Assembly: GCF_001187905.1 (NCBI RefSeq)
Contig: NZ_LGIS01000026.1
Location: 186,001-250,000, forward strand
Origin: Pantoea sp. RIT-PI-b
Lineage (GTDB): Bacteria > Pseudomonadota > Gammaproteobacteria > Enterobacterales > Enterobacteriaceae
Reading direction: 5' to 3'
Length of the DNA stretch: 64,000 bases
Under the pieces are notes generated by a model. That model did no database searches. It saw only the letters and a program-made list of their open reading frames with translations, and was not told where the DNA came from. The position numbers and the translations under genes are program-made. Below, piece after piece: positions 9,134 to 17,813 of the stretch; position 1 is the first letter of the stretch, and the number at the start of each line of letters is the position of its first letter.

Positions 9134-9979
9134 ATGATCACACTACGCGCAATGACGCAGGACGATATTGAACACGGCTACGCCATCACCCAACAGCTCA
9201 AGTGGCCGCACCGTCGTGAAGACTGGCAGCAGGCGCTGGCGCTGGGTGAAGGCGTAGTGGCAGAACAGCAGGGCGAATTTGTCGGCAGCGCCTTTGGCTG
9301 GCGCTGGGGCGAGCAGGCGGCAACCATCGGCTTGGTAGTGGTGAATCCTCAGTTCCAGGGCCGGGGTATCGGCAAGCAGCTGATGCTGGCACTGCTGGAG
9401 AAATTCCCGCAGTACAACATTCGTCTGCACGCTACAGAAATGGGCAAAGGGCTGTATCAGAAGCTCGGTTTTAGCGTCACCGGCCAGATTCAGCAGCATC
9501 AAACGCGCGAGCTGGCGGCGGTGCCCGCGGTCAGCATTCCTGCTGGCTTAACGCTGCGTAACGCGCAAGCCACAGACGCCGATCTGCTGATCGAACTTGA
9601 TCACCAAGCGCACGGCATGTGGCGTCCCGCTCTGATCAACAGCCTGATTAACGATTTTCAAACCGTGCTGTTGCAGGATGCGCAACAGCGCGTGCACGGT
9701 TTTGCCAGCCTGCGCCGCTTCGGTCACGGCTGGGCGATTGGTCCGGTAATCGCTCTCAATAGCGATAGCGCAACAGCGCTGGTCGCGGCACTGATGCAAG
9801 GCCTGCGCGGTGAGTTCGTGCGTATCGACACGGACGGCGCGCTGCCGCTGGCGGCCTGGCTGCAGACGCTCGGTTTGGTGCAGGTGGATGCACCAACCAC
9901 CATGGTACGGGGAACGCCATGGTCACCGCAGACCGGTGGCATGCAGGCGTTTGGGTTGATGACCCAGGCGATGGCCTGA
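9134..9979 (+). CDS. GNAT-family acetyltransferase with two GNAT-like halves
   Basis: This 281-residue protein starts with a complete GNAT domain. The acetyl-CoA-binding motif A reads VVNPQFQGRGIGKQLMLALL around residues 70-90. A second, more divergent half begins near residue 140 (LRNAQATDADLLIELDHQAHG). Such tandem proteins N-acetylate small amines or are of unknown function. The ATG at 9134 is preceded by AAGGA. Its stop overlaps the next start (TGATG), which ties it to the reductase gene. In this cluster it might acylate the amine substrate or a toxic analogue; that is inference. Confidence 0.85.
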   Translation: MITLRAMTQDDIEHGYAITQQLKWPHRREDWQQALALGEGVVAEQQGEFVGSAFGWRWGEQAATIGLVVVNPQFQGRGIGKQLMLALLEKFPQYNIRLHATEMGKGLYQKLGFSVTGQIQQHQTRELAAVPAVSIPAGLTLRNAQATDADLLIELDHQAHGMWRPALINSLINDFQTVLLQDAQQRVHGFASLRRFGHGWAIGPVIALNSDSATALVAALMQGLRGEFVRIDTDGALPLAAWLQTLGLVQVDAPTTMVRGTPWSPQTGGMQAFGLMTQAMA

Positions 9980-10905
9980 TGCATATCGTCTATAAATCAG
10001 AAGCCACACGCGGCGCGCACTGGCAGCGCTGGCTGGCACAGCATGCGCCAGATATTCAGCTGCATATCTGGCCAGATATCGGTGATGCACAGCAGGTTGA
10101 GCTGCTGGTGGCGTGGCAGCCACCGGAAAACCTGATGCGCACCTTTCCTAACCTCAAAGCGCTGCTCTCGGTGGGCGCGGGTGCAGATCAGTTCGATCTC
10201 AGTCAACTGCCGCCGGATTTGCCGGTGGTGCGCATGATCGAACCCGGCCTGACGCAGGGCATGGTTGAATACGTCACCTTTGCGGTGTTGGGGCTGCATC
10301 GTGATATGCCGCGCTACTTCCAGCAGCAGCGCGCAGAACAGTGGCAAACCCATCCGATTCGCACCGCCAGCCAGCGCCGCGTCGGTGTGATGGGCCTCGG
10401 CGAACTCGGTCAGGCGGCATTAAAACAGCTGGTCGCGCTGGGTTTTGACTGCGCCGGCTGGAGCCGTACACCGCGCGAGATCGCGGGCGTACGCTGCTGG
10501 CACGGCAGTGAACAGCTCGGCGATTTCCTTATCCACAGCGACATTCTGGTGTGCTTGCTGCCGCTCACCGACAGCACGCGGGGTTTGCTCAATACGCAGC
10601 TGTTTGCGCAGTTACCCGACGGCGCGGCGCTGGTGCAGGTGGGACGCGGTCCGCAGCTAAATGAAGACGATCTTTTGGCGGCGCTGGCGAGCGGCAAACT
10701 CAGCGCGGCGGTGATCGATGTGACCGATCCCGAGCCGCTGCCCGCCGGGCATCCTTTCTGGCAGCATCCGGCGATTTGGCTCACGCCGCACATCGCCAGC
10801 CAGACGCAAACGGACAGCGCCGTCGCCGCGCTGCTCGACAACCTGCGTCGCTACCAGCGTGGTGAACCGATGGTCGGACTCATCGATCGCCAGCGCGGAT
10901 ACTGA
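9979..10905 (+). CDS. D-2-hydroxyacid dehydrogenase, GhrA-like (glyoxylate/hydroxypyruvate reductase)
   Basis: This 308-residue NAD(P)-dependent dehydrogenase has the Rossmann motif GVMGLGELG at about residues 137-145, the substrate-binding arginine segment VQVGRGPQL, and the catalytic histidine in WLTPHIAS. The closing segment GLIDRQRGY matches the C-terminal style of GhrA. It reduces 2-keto acids such as glyoxylate or hydroxypyruvate to hydroxyacids, or catalyses the reverse. I placed the start at the ATG that overlaps the upstream stop; a longer reading from 9919 would run inside the GNAT gene. It probably handles a keto-acid product of the aminotransferase or oxidase of this cluster. Confidence 0.87.
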   Translation: MHIVYKSEATRGAHWQRWLAQHAPDIQLHIWPDIGDAQQVELLVAWQPPENLMRTFPNLKALLSVGAGADQFDLSQLPPDLPVVRMIEPGLTQGMVEYVTFAVLGLHRDMPRYFQQQRAEQWQTHPIRTASQRRVGVMGLGELGQAALKQLVALGFDCAGWSRTPREIAGVRCWHGSEQLGDFLIHSDILVCLLPLTDSTRGLLNTQLFAQLPDGAALVQVGRGPQLNEDDLLAALASGKLSAAVIDVTDPEPLPAGHPFWQHPAIWLTPHIASQTQTDSAVAALLDNLRRYQRGEPMVGLIDRQRGY

Positions 10906-11045
10906 TCCAGACGCCGAATTTCCCTGCTGAAACGCCTGGGATTTTGACAGGAAATGCCGCTGCCCGCGCGATTACGGCAGCGTGACAAACCAACCGATTG
11001 CGATACTTGAGCCAACCGAACGTTACGTGAAAGAGGGTTTTTAGA

Positions 11046-12362
11046 ATGCAGAATGTCATGGCGGAGCAGCAAACCTATACCGATAACAGCCTGTTACTGG
11101 ACGCGCGTGAGCAGCATGTGCCGCGTGGCGTGGTCACCGCGCATCCGCTGGTGATTGAGCGGGCAAAGGGCAGCGAAGTGTGGGACGTGGAGGGCAATCG
11201 CTATCTGGATTTTGTAGGCGGCATCGGCGTATTAAATGTCGGCCACAACCATCCAGCGGTGGTGAACGCGGTGACCAAACAGCTGGGTTTGGTATCGCAC
11301 GCCTGTTTCCAGGTGGTGGCGTATCCCGGCTATATCGAGCTGGCCAAGCGCCTCAATGCGCTGGTGGGTGGCGGTGAAGCGTTTAAAAGCGTGTTCTTCA
11401 CCAGCGGGGCGGAAGCGGTAGAAAATGCCGTCAAAATTGCCCGCGCCCACACCAAACGCAGCGGCATTATTGCTTTCGACGGCGCCTTCCACGGCCGTAC
11501 GCTGCTTGGTACCACGCTGACCGGCATGTCGGCACCCTATAAGCAGAACTTCGGTCCGTTCCCGTCCGATATTTACCGTTTGCCGTTCCCGAATGCGTTT
11601 CACGGCGTGAGCGATGACGACTGTCTGCAGGCGCTGGATCAGCTGTTTGCGGTGCAGATTGCGCCAGAGCGCGTGGCAGCAATCATTATCGAACCGGTGC
11701 AGGGCGATGGCGGTTTCCTGCAGGCCGGCGCCCACTTTATGCAGGCACTGCGTCGCATTACCGAGAAGCATGGCATCGTGCTGATTCTCGACGAGGTGCA
11801 AACCGGCTTTGGTCGTACCGGCAAGATGTTTGCCTTTCAGCATCTCGGCATCACGCCGGATCTGGTGACGGTGGCGAAAAGTATTGGCGGCGGTTTGCCG
11901 ATTTCGGGCGTGGTGGGCAAAGCGGCGATCATGGATGCGCCACAGCCTGGCGGATTGGGCGGCACGTACGGCGGCAACGCGCTGGCCTGTGCGGCGGCGC
12001 TGGCGGTGCTGGATCTGCTGGAGAATGACAATCTGCTGGCACGTTCGAATCAGCTCGGTGAACAGCTTAATGCACGCCTGCAGCAGCTGGCGGAAAAATA
12101 TGCCTGCATCGGTGATGTGCGCGGCATTGGTTTTATGCAGGCGGTGGAGATCATCGACTTCGAAACCAAGCGTCCGGACGCTGCCATGACGCAGAAAATC
12201 CTCGACTGCGCCTGCCAGGAGGGTTTACTGCTGATTAAGTGCGGCATTCACCGCAACACCGTGCGGTTCCTTGCGCCGCTGGTGACCACCGATTCGCAGC
12301 TGGAAGAGGCGTTGCATATTTTTGATATCGCGCTGGCACGCGCCAGTGGACGACTGGGTTAA
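11046..12362 (+). CDS. class III PLP aminotransferase, GabT-like (4-aminobutyrate-type)
   Basis: This 438-residue fold-type I aminotransferase moves an omega-amino group to 2-oxoglutarate. The PLP lysine is K278 in TVAKSIGGGLPISG. The preceding LILDEVQTGFGRTG contains the PLP-ring aspartate, and FTSGAEAVENAVKIAR and DGAFHGRT are the other family signatures. The length is normal for GabT/PuuE. It lies 140 bp after the reductase with its own GAGGG site, so it may have a separate promoter. Together with the FAD oxidase and aldehyde dehydrogenase it gives the cluster the look of an amine or omega-amino-acid degradation route. The true substrate is not determined. Confidence 0.9.
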   Translation: MQNVMAEQQTYTDNSLLLDAREQHVPRGVVTAHPLVIERAKGSEVWDVEGNRYLDFVGGIGVLNVGHNHPAVVNAVTKQLGLVSHACFQVVAYPGYIELAKRLNALVGGGEAFKSVFFTSGAEAVENAVKIARAHTKRSGIIAFDGAFHGRTLLGTTLTGMSAPYKQNFGPFPSDIYRLPFPNAFHGVSDDDCLQALDQLFAVQIAPERVAAIIIEPVQGDGGFLQAGAHFMQALRRITEKHGIVLILDEVQTGFGRTGKMFAFQHLGITPDLVTVAKSIGGGLPISGVVGKAAIMDAPQPGGLGGTYGGNALACAAALAVLDLLENDNLLARSNQLGEQLNARLQQLAEKYACIGDVRGIGFMQAVEIIDFETKRPDAAMTQKILDCACQEGLLLIKCGIHRNTVRFLAPLVTTDSQLEEALHIFDIALARASGRLG

Positions 12363-12501
12363 TCCGGCTTCCTCATTGAAATTGCAGCAGTAATTTGAAA
12401 ACCTCCCGCTGGTATAACCAGTTAACGAGATAGCACATTTACCTTAAAGCGTGTTATATCTTCGGGAGGGTAAACCTAAATGGTTGGCAATGAGGGGTGC
12501 T

Positions 12502-13014
12502 ATGAACGGCTTAATGAAACTCGACCGCATCGACATCAATATTCTGGTACAGCTCCAGAAAGATGGCCGTATTAGCAACGTCAATCTCGCCGACGCCGTC
12601 GGGCTTTCACCCAGTCCGTGCCTGCAACGGGTCAAGCGTCTGGAGCAGGCTGGGTTTATCAACGGTTATGAAGCCCACATCAATCTGACCAAAATCACCG
12701 ATTCCGTGACGGTTTTCACTGAAGTCACGCTTTCTGGCCATCGCCGCGAAGATTTTATGAAATTCGAAAACGCGGTGCGCGAGGTGGATGAGTTGATGGA
12801 GTGCCACCTGATCACCGGCGGTTACGACTATTTGCTGCGCTTTATTACCCGCAGCATTGAACACTACCAGGAAGTGATTGAGAAGATGCTTGATGCGCAG
12901 ATCGGCATCGATAAGTACTTCAGTTATATCGTGATTAAGTCACCGATTATGAAAAGCAGCGTGCCGCTAAGATCGCTGATTTCGAAACAGAATTCCGTGG
13001 AGTTTGGCGTTTAA
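12502..13014 (+). CDS. Lrp/AsnC-family transcriptional regulator
   Basis: This 170-residue regulator has an N-terminal winged helix-turn-helix (LDRIDINILVQLQKDGRISNVNLADAVGLSPSPCLQRVKRLEQAG, quoted in part: DRIDINILVQLQKDGR then GLSPSPCLQRVKRL). A C-terminal RAM ligand-binding domain follows (CHLITGGYDYLLRF, then ISYFSYIV-type strands near the end). The ATG at 12502 has GAGGGG just upstream; ATGs at 12490 and 12514 are alternatives. It directly follows the aminotransferase in the same direction with a 139-bp gap. Local Lrp-type regulators usually sense an amino acid and control the adjacent degradative genes, so it is the best candidate regulator of the upstream cluster. Confidence 0.9.
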   Translation: MNGLMKLDRIDINILVQLQKDGRISNVNLADAVGLSPSPCLQRVKRLEQAGFINGYEAHINLTKITDSVTVFTEVTLSGHRREDFMKFENAVREVDELMECHLITGGYDYLLRFITRSIEHYQEVIEKMLDAQIGIDKYFSYIVIKSPIMKSSVPLRSLISKQNSVEFGV

Positions 13015-13025
13015 TGTTTTAACCA

Positions 13026-13079
13026 GGTCGCCATAAATGGCGACCCTACGATCTTGTAGGGTGCGCATTTATGCGCACC
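13026..13079. repeat. REP pair with two different hairpins
   Basis: GGTCGCCAT-AA-ATGGCGACC at 13026-13045, followed by CTAC, faces GTAG and GGTGCGCAT-TT-ATGCGCACC at 13060-13079. The two palindromes differ by paired substitutions. They lie just after the Lrp-type regulator and could end its transcript. The remaining 150 bp up to the GNAT gene hold no gene that I can see. Confidence 0.88.
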
Positions 13080-13230
13080 GGGACGAATAACAATCCTTCT
13101 TTTCCCCCACAGCATAAAATTTCTTCCGCGCCCTAAATTCCCTTTATCTTGCTGGTTCAAACTGCCGCTTCAGCGGCGTACGCTGGCTACTCACCTTTAC
13201 ACTCAATCTAACCGCTTACAAGGAGTTGCC

Positions 13231-13677
13231 ATGACCGCCTTCACTATTGCCGACCAGCTATGGCAGCGCGATGACTTCACCATATCCACCGAGCGTCAAC
13301 GCCTCGATATGGCGTGGATCCACACGCAGCTCACGGAAAAATCGTACTGGGCCAAAGATCAGACGCGCGCTAAAACCGAGCGCGCCTTTGCCGGTTCGCT
13401 GCCGTTTGGTGTCTATCACCTGCAGCAGCCGATTGGCTTTGCGCGCCTGGTCACCGATTACACCCGTTTCGGCTGGCTGTGCGATGTGATGATAGATGAA
13501 AACTGGCGCGGTCACGGCCTGGGCAGCTGGCTGGCGAGCTGCGTACGGGCGCATCCGGAACTGGCCACGGTTCACCGCTGGATGCTGTCGACCAATGATG
13601 CCCATCAGCTGTATCAACGCCTCGGCTGGCGCGTGGTGCAGGATCCACAAAAACTGATGGAATTTCCTCCCTCCTGA
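13231..13677 (+). CDS. GNAT-family N-acetyltransferase
   Basis: This is a compact 148-residue single-domain acetyltransferase. Motif A with acetyl-CoA contacts reads MIDENWRGHGLGSWL at about residues 88-102. The C-terminal NDAHQLYQRLGW motif is typical of this subfamily. The ATG has AAGGAG 5 bp upstream. The gene ends 15 bp before the hydantoinase A gene in the same direction, so the two are probably cotranscribed. The acceptor is unknown. Confidence 0.88.
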   Translation: MTAFTIADQLWQRDDFTISTERQRLDMAWIHTQLTEKSYWAKDQTRAKTERAFAGSLPFGVYHLQQPIGFARLVTDYTRFGWLCDVMIDENWRGHGLGSWLASCVRAHPELATVHRWMLSTNDAHQLYQRLGWRVVQDPQKLMEFPPS

Positions 13678-13692
13678 TAACGGAGCTTTGAC

Positions 13693-15741
13693 ATGGGTTA
13701 CCGCGTTGGCGTCGATATTGGCGGATCGTTCACCGATTTCGCCGTGCTGGATGAACAAACCAATCAGCTCCACACCTTGAAAGTGCTGTCGCGACCGGAT
13801 CAACCCGGCAGCGAAATCCTCACTGGATTAACCCAGCTGCAGCAGCGCGACGCTATCGACCCGCAACAGATTAATCACTTTACCCACGGCACCACCGTGG
13901 GCATTAATGCGGTAATCCAGCGGCGCGGCGTGCGGCTGGCGCTGTTCGCCACCGACGGTTTTTGCGATGTGCTGGAGCTGGCGCGCCTGAAGATTCCCCA
14001 TATTCACGATCTGTTTTCACGTCGACCGGCCCCCTTAATTTCGCGTGACCGGGTGTTTGCCATCAAAGAGCGCACCGATCGCCTCGGCAACATAGTGCAT
14101 GAGGTGGATCGGCAAAGCGTGCTGGAGGCGATTGCCGCCGCGCGCGCCGCAGGTTGTCAGGGCATTGTGGTGGCGCTGCTGCACAGCTACCGCAATCGCC
14201 ACAATGAAGCGGCGGTGAAAGCCATTATTGATCAGCATGCGCCCGAGCTGCTGACCTCCTGTTCCGCCGATATCTGGCCCATCACCCGCGAATATGAACG
14301 CACCACCACCGCCACCATTAACGCCTATGTGCAGCCGATGGTGATCAACTACCTCGAGTCATTTGAGCGTGCCTTGCAAACCATGGGCGTAACACCCCCG
14401 CCGCGCATCACTAAATCCAACGGCGGGGTGATGGGCGTGGAGCAGGCGAAGCGTGAGTGCGTGCAGATGGTGCTGTCCGGCACCGCGTCTGGCGTGATCG
14501 GTGCCAGTTTCCTCGCCACGGCCTGCGGTTTTGACAAAATTCTTAGCCTGGATATTGGCGGCACCAGCGCGGATGTGGCGGTGATCGTTAATGGACAGGT
14601 CGCGCAGGGCAACGGGGAAATCATCGGCGATTTCCCGATTTATATTCCGTCCGTGGCGGTGACCTCGGTAGGTCAGGGCGGCGGTTCCCTGGCGTGGATC
14701 GATAATCAGGGCGTGCTGCAGATGGGGCCGGACAGCGCCGGTTCGCTGCCGGGGCCGGTATGCTTTCAGCGCGGCGGCACCCAGCCAACCGCCACCGATG
14801 CCTTTGCCGCCTGCGGCATGATCGGTCACGGTACGCTCGGCTATAACGCGGTGAGCGTCGATGTCGCCGCCGCGCGCGCGGCCTGGCAGCCGCTGGCCGC
14901 TGCGCTCGGCATCAGCGTGGAAGAGACCGCTGAAACCGCCATCGAGCTGGCGATCTCCAGCATGTATGGCGACACCAGCGGCTTGCTGTCGCGCTTTGGT
15001 CTCGATCCGCGAGAGTTCTGGTTCCTCGCGTTTGGCGGCGCCGGCCCGATGATGGGCTGCTTCCTCGCACGTGAATTGAACATGAAAGGCGTCATTGTGC
15101 CGCTGACGCCGGGCGTATTGTCCGCGCTTGGCGGAGTAGTCGCCGATATCCGCAACGACTTTATTCGCACGCTGTATAGCGATCTCGATGCCGCGCTGGC
15201 CGATCGTTTGGCCAGCGAAGCCGAGGCACTCAGCCAGCGCGCCCGTGCCTGGCTGAGCGAGCAGCACGGCGCCAGCATGCCGTTCACGCTGCACTACAGC
15301 GCGGATATGCGCTATCGCGGCCAGTCGTTCGAAATCGAAGTGGTGCTGGAGCCAGCATGGCTGGCGCAGACCAATGTTGCGGCACTGCACGATGCCTTTG
15401 ATCGCCAGCATCAGCAGCTGTTTGGTCATTGTGATGCCCGCGCGGCGGTGCAAATCATCAATCTACGTCTGGTGATCGCGTCTCCCACAGCCAAACCGAC
15501 GCTGATGACGCTGGCGGCAGCAGAGGCGCCGGTGGTTGTGGCGCAGCAGGTTAGCGCGTGGATCGACGGTGCGACGCATCAGGTTGATGTGGTGCTACGC
15601 GCCACGCTGCGCGCCGGACACCAGCTTAGCGGTCCGGTGATTATCGCGCAGGATGACTGCACCACCTGCGTGCCACCGCATATGCAGGTGGATGTGGACA
15701 GTTTCGGCAACCTGCTGATCACGCCTGTGGAGGCGCACTAA
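13693..15741 (+). CDS. hydantoinase/oxoprolinase family protein, subunit A (HyuA-type)
   Basis: This 682-residue protein belongs to the ATP-dependent N-methylhydantoinase/5-oxoprolinase A family. The first actin-like phosphate-binding loop is VGVDIGGSFTDFAVLD at the N-terminus, followed by THGTTVGINAVIQR. The second nucleotide-binding element is LSLDIGGTSADVAVI near residue 290, and FGGAGPMMGC lies near residue 450. With its partner it hydrolyses a cyclic imide or lactam ring with ATP. The B subunit starts one base after its stop. The substrate could be a hydantoin, 5-oxoproline or acetophenone-type compound; sequence alone does not decide. Confidence 0.9.
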   Translation: MGYRVGVDIGGSFTDFAVLDEQTNQLHTLKVLSRPDQPGSEILTGLTQLQQRDAIDPQQINHFTHGTTVGINAVIQRRGVRLALFATDGFCDVLELARLKIPHIHDLFSRRPAPLISRDRVFAIKERTDRLGNIVHEVDRQSVLEAIAAARAAGCQGIVVALLHSYRNRHNEAAVKAIIDQHAPELLTSCSADIWPITREYERTTTATINAYVQPMVINYLESFERALQTMGVTPPPRITKSNGGVMGVEQAKRECVQMVLSGTASGVIGASFLATACGFDKILSLDIGGTSADVAVIVNGQVAQGNGEIIGDFPIYIPSVAVTSVGQGGGSLAWIDNQGVLQMGPDSAGSLPGPVCFQRGGTQPTATDAFAACGMIGHGTLGYNAVSVDVAAARAAWQPLAAALGISVEETAETAIELAISSMYGDTSGLLSRFGLDPREFWFLAFGGAGPMMGCFLARELNMKGVIVPLTPGVLSALGGVVADIRNDFIRTLYSDLDAALADRLASEAEALSQRARAWLSEQHGASMPFTLHYSADMRYRGQSFEIEVVLEPAWLAQTNVAALHDAFDRQHQQLFGHCDARAAVQIINLRLVIASPTAKPTLMTLAAAEAPVVVAQQVSAWIDGATHQVDVVLRATLRAGHQLSGPVIIAQDDCTTCVPPHMQVDVDSFGNLLITPVEAH

Positions 15742-15742
15742 C

Positions 15743-17713
15743 ATGGCAATTGACGGACGTAACCTGCAAATTCTGGCTAACTACTGCGCGGCCGCCGCCG
15801 ATGCCATGGCCTTTACCTTGATGCGCACCGCGCACTCAACCTTTGTCAAAGAGACCGAAGATTTCTCCTGCCAGATCGTCAGCCGCGATGGCCTGGCGTT
15901 TGCCTCACCGCGCAGCTTCGGCGCGCCCTGGTACAGCGGCATCGATTACGCTCCGGTATTGGCGTTGATCGACCGTTATGATGAGGGAGATATCTGCATC
16001 ACCAACGACGCCTACGCCGGTAACGTGGCGACGCACTCGCCGGATATTCATATCTGGAAGCCGGTATTTCACGGCGGCGAGATTGTCTGCTTTGTGGTGG
16101 GGCACATCCACAACACCGACGTTGGCGGCGCGGTACCGGCCTCGTTATCACGCTCGCTCACCGATATTGTGCAGGAGGGCATTCGTATTCCGCCGCTGAA
16201 AATCGTGCGCAATGGCGAACTGAATGAGGAAGTGGCGCGCATTATGCGCCTCAACGTGCGCGCACCGGAGCAAAACTGGGGCGACTTCAAAGCGCAAATT
16301 GCGTCGGTTAACGTTGGCGAGCGCAAGATCCACGACATCATTGCGCGCTTTGGCGTGGTGGATTTTCTGCAGGGCATTGCCGGCATTCTCGATTACGCTG
16401 AAGCGCAGGCGCGCAGCATTATCGCCACGATTCCCGATGGTGAATACTTCTATGCCGATTTCGCCGATGAAGATGGCGAGGGCGGCTTCCCGTGCCGTGT
16501 GGCGATTACCTTGCGCGTGACGGGTGAAACGCTGGAGCTGGATTACACCGGCAGCGATCCGCAGCTCGCTTCGTCACTGAATATGCCGACCGGCGGGCGC
16601 GAGCGGCATCCGCTGGCGCTGGTTGGCGTCACTTACGTGCTTTCGACGCTGAACAGTAAGCTGTTGCTCAACGCCGGCACGCTGCGCCCAACGCGCGCCA
16701 TATTACCGCCGGGCACGGTAATGAATTGCGAAGCGCCGGCGGCGGTGGGGATGCGCTCACTGACCTGTGCGCTATCGCAAATCGCTACGCTCGGGGTGTT
16801 CTCGCAGGCGATTCCCGATCGCTTACCGGCTAACTCGCCCGGCGGCAACTCGATCATGAACATTCGCACTACCGACAGCGCCAACCGCAGCGTAGTGGCC
16901 TCACTGGGCCCGGTCGGCGGCGGTGCGGGTGGCACGCCGCGTCACGATGGGCCGGATGGTTCGGGCGGTTTGTCAGCCTTCCTGAAAAATACCCCGATTG
17001 AGATCAACGAAGCCGAAGTGCCGATCCATTTCCATCGCTACGGCTTAGCCGCCGACAGCGCGGGGGCCGGACGCTATCGCGGTGGCTTAGCCACAGAAAT
17101 GGCGTTTGAAATCTCTGCCCCCAACAGCACGGTGACGGCGCGTAACCGTAATCGTTCGGTGTTCGCCTCGGCGGGGGTGCTGGGTGGAGCGTCTGGTGGC
17201 CTGTCGCACTTCCGCACGCTGCGCAATGGGGTGGCCATCGAGCACGGCAACACCGATGTAATCCACTGCCAACCGGGCGATATCGTTGAGGTGCGCGGTC
17301 CAGGCGCTGGCGGTTACGGCTTGCCGGTGGAGCGCGAAGTGCAGCAGGTATTACAGGATGTGCGCTGCGGTTTTGTCTCTGAGCAGGCGGCACGTGACAG
17401 TTATGGCGTGGCGCTACGCGACGGGGAGATCGACCACCACGCCACGGCCCGGCTGCGGGCAGAGATGCGTGGCAGCGCAGCGCAACATTTCGATCACGGC
17501 GCAGCGCGCACGGCATTTGAAGCGGTGTGGACGCCGGAGCGCTATCGTTTGCTCACGGCATTTCTGGCGGCGGCACCGGTCAGCTGGCGGCACTTCCTCA
17601 AACAGCAAGTGTTTACGGCGGTGGCCGCGCAAAGCGCATCGCTGCCGCTGGATGAACAGATGCACGCTATTTTGGACCAGCTCAGGCAGCGCTATCCGGC
17701 GATGCTGAACTAG
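15743..17713 (+). CDS. hydantoinase/oxoprolinase family protein, subunit B (HyuB-type)
   Basis: This 656-residue protein is the B partner of the upstream subunit. Family features are the N-terminal SRSL-type region with FVKETEDFSCQIVSRDG, TNDAYAGNVATHSPDIH, and HIHNTDVGG, whose acid and histidine side chains bind metal in relatives. The glycine-rich GPVGGGAGGTPRHDGPDG segment also fits. The length is close to that of bacterial HyuB and about half of the fused eukaryotic 5-oxoprolinase. It is translated immediately after the A subunit and forms the same complex. A strong hairpin follows at 17766-17787. Confidence 0.9.
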   Translation: MAIDGRNLQILANYCAAAADAMAFTLMRTAHSTFVKETEDFSCQIVSRDGLAFASPRSFGAPWYSGIDYAPVLALIDRYDEGDICITNDAYAGNVATHSPDIHIWKPVFHGGEIVCFVVGHIHNTDVGGAVPASLSRSLTDIVQEGIRIPPLKIVRNGELNEEVARIMRLNVRAPEQNWGDFKAQIASVNVGERKIHDIIARFGVVDFLQGIAGILDYAEAQARSIIATIPDGEYFYADFADEDGEGGFPCRVAITLRVTGETLELDYTGSDPQLASSLNMPTGGRERHPLALVGVTYVLSTLNSKLLLNAGTLRPTRAILPPGTVMNCEAPAAVGMRSLTCALSQIATLGVFSQAIPDRLPANSPGGNSIMNIRTTDSANRSVVASLGPVGGGAGGTPRHDGPDGSGGLSAFLKNTPIEINEAEVPIHFHRYGLAADSAGAGRYRGGLATEMAFEISAPNSTVTARNRNRSVFASAGVLGGASGGLSHFRTLRNGVAIEHGNTDVIHCQPGDIVEVRGPGAGGYGLPVEREVQQVLQDVRCGFVSEQAARDSYGVALRDGEIDHHATARLRAEMRGSAAQHFDHGAARTAFEAVWTPERYRLLTAFLAAAPVSWRHFLKQQVFTAVAAQSASLPLDEQMHAILDQLRQRYPAMLN

Positions 17714-17765
17714 TCGCACGCAACGCTAATCGTCCTGAAACGACTTTGCCATAGTTACTCTCTTT

Positions 17766-17787
17766 GCCCGATGAGCTTTCATCGGGC
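17766..17787 (+). terminator. hairpin after hydantoinase genes, possible terminator
   Basis: A perfect 9-bp stem (GCCCGATGA with TCATCGGGC) closes a 4-base loop in the 100-bp gap before the short-chain dehydrogenase gene. There is no T-run after it on either strand, so it may be a weak terminator or an mRNA-stabilising hairpin. Confidence 0.5.
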
Positions 17788-17813
17788 GCCTTCGCTTACA
17801 AGGGGACATCACT

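Noticed and set aside
14359..15453. Long minus-strand open frame (364 codons) opposite the hydantoinase A gene
   Set aside because: It is antisense to conserved coding sequence, histidine- and arginine-rich without domain features, as expected for a shadow frame.
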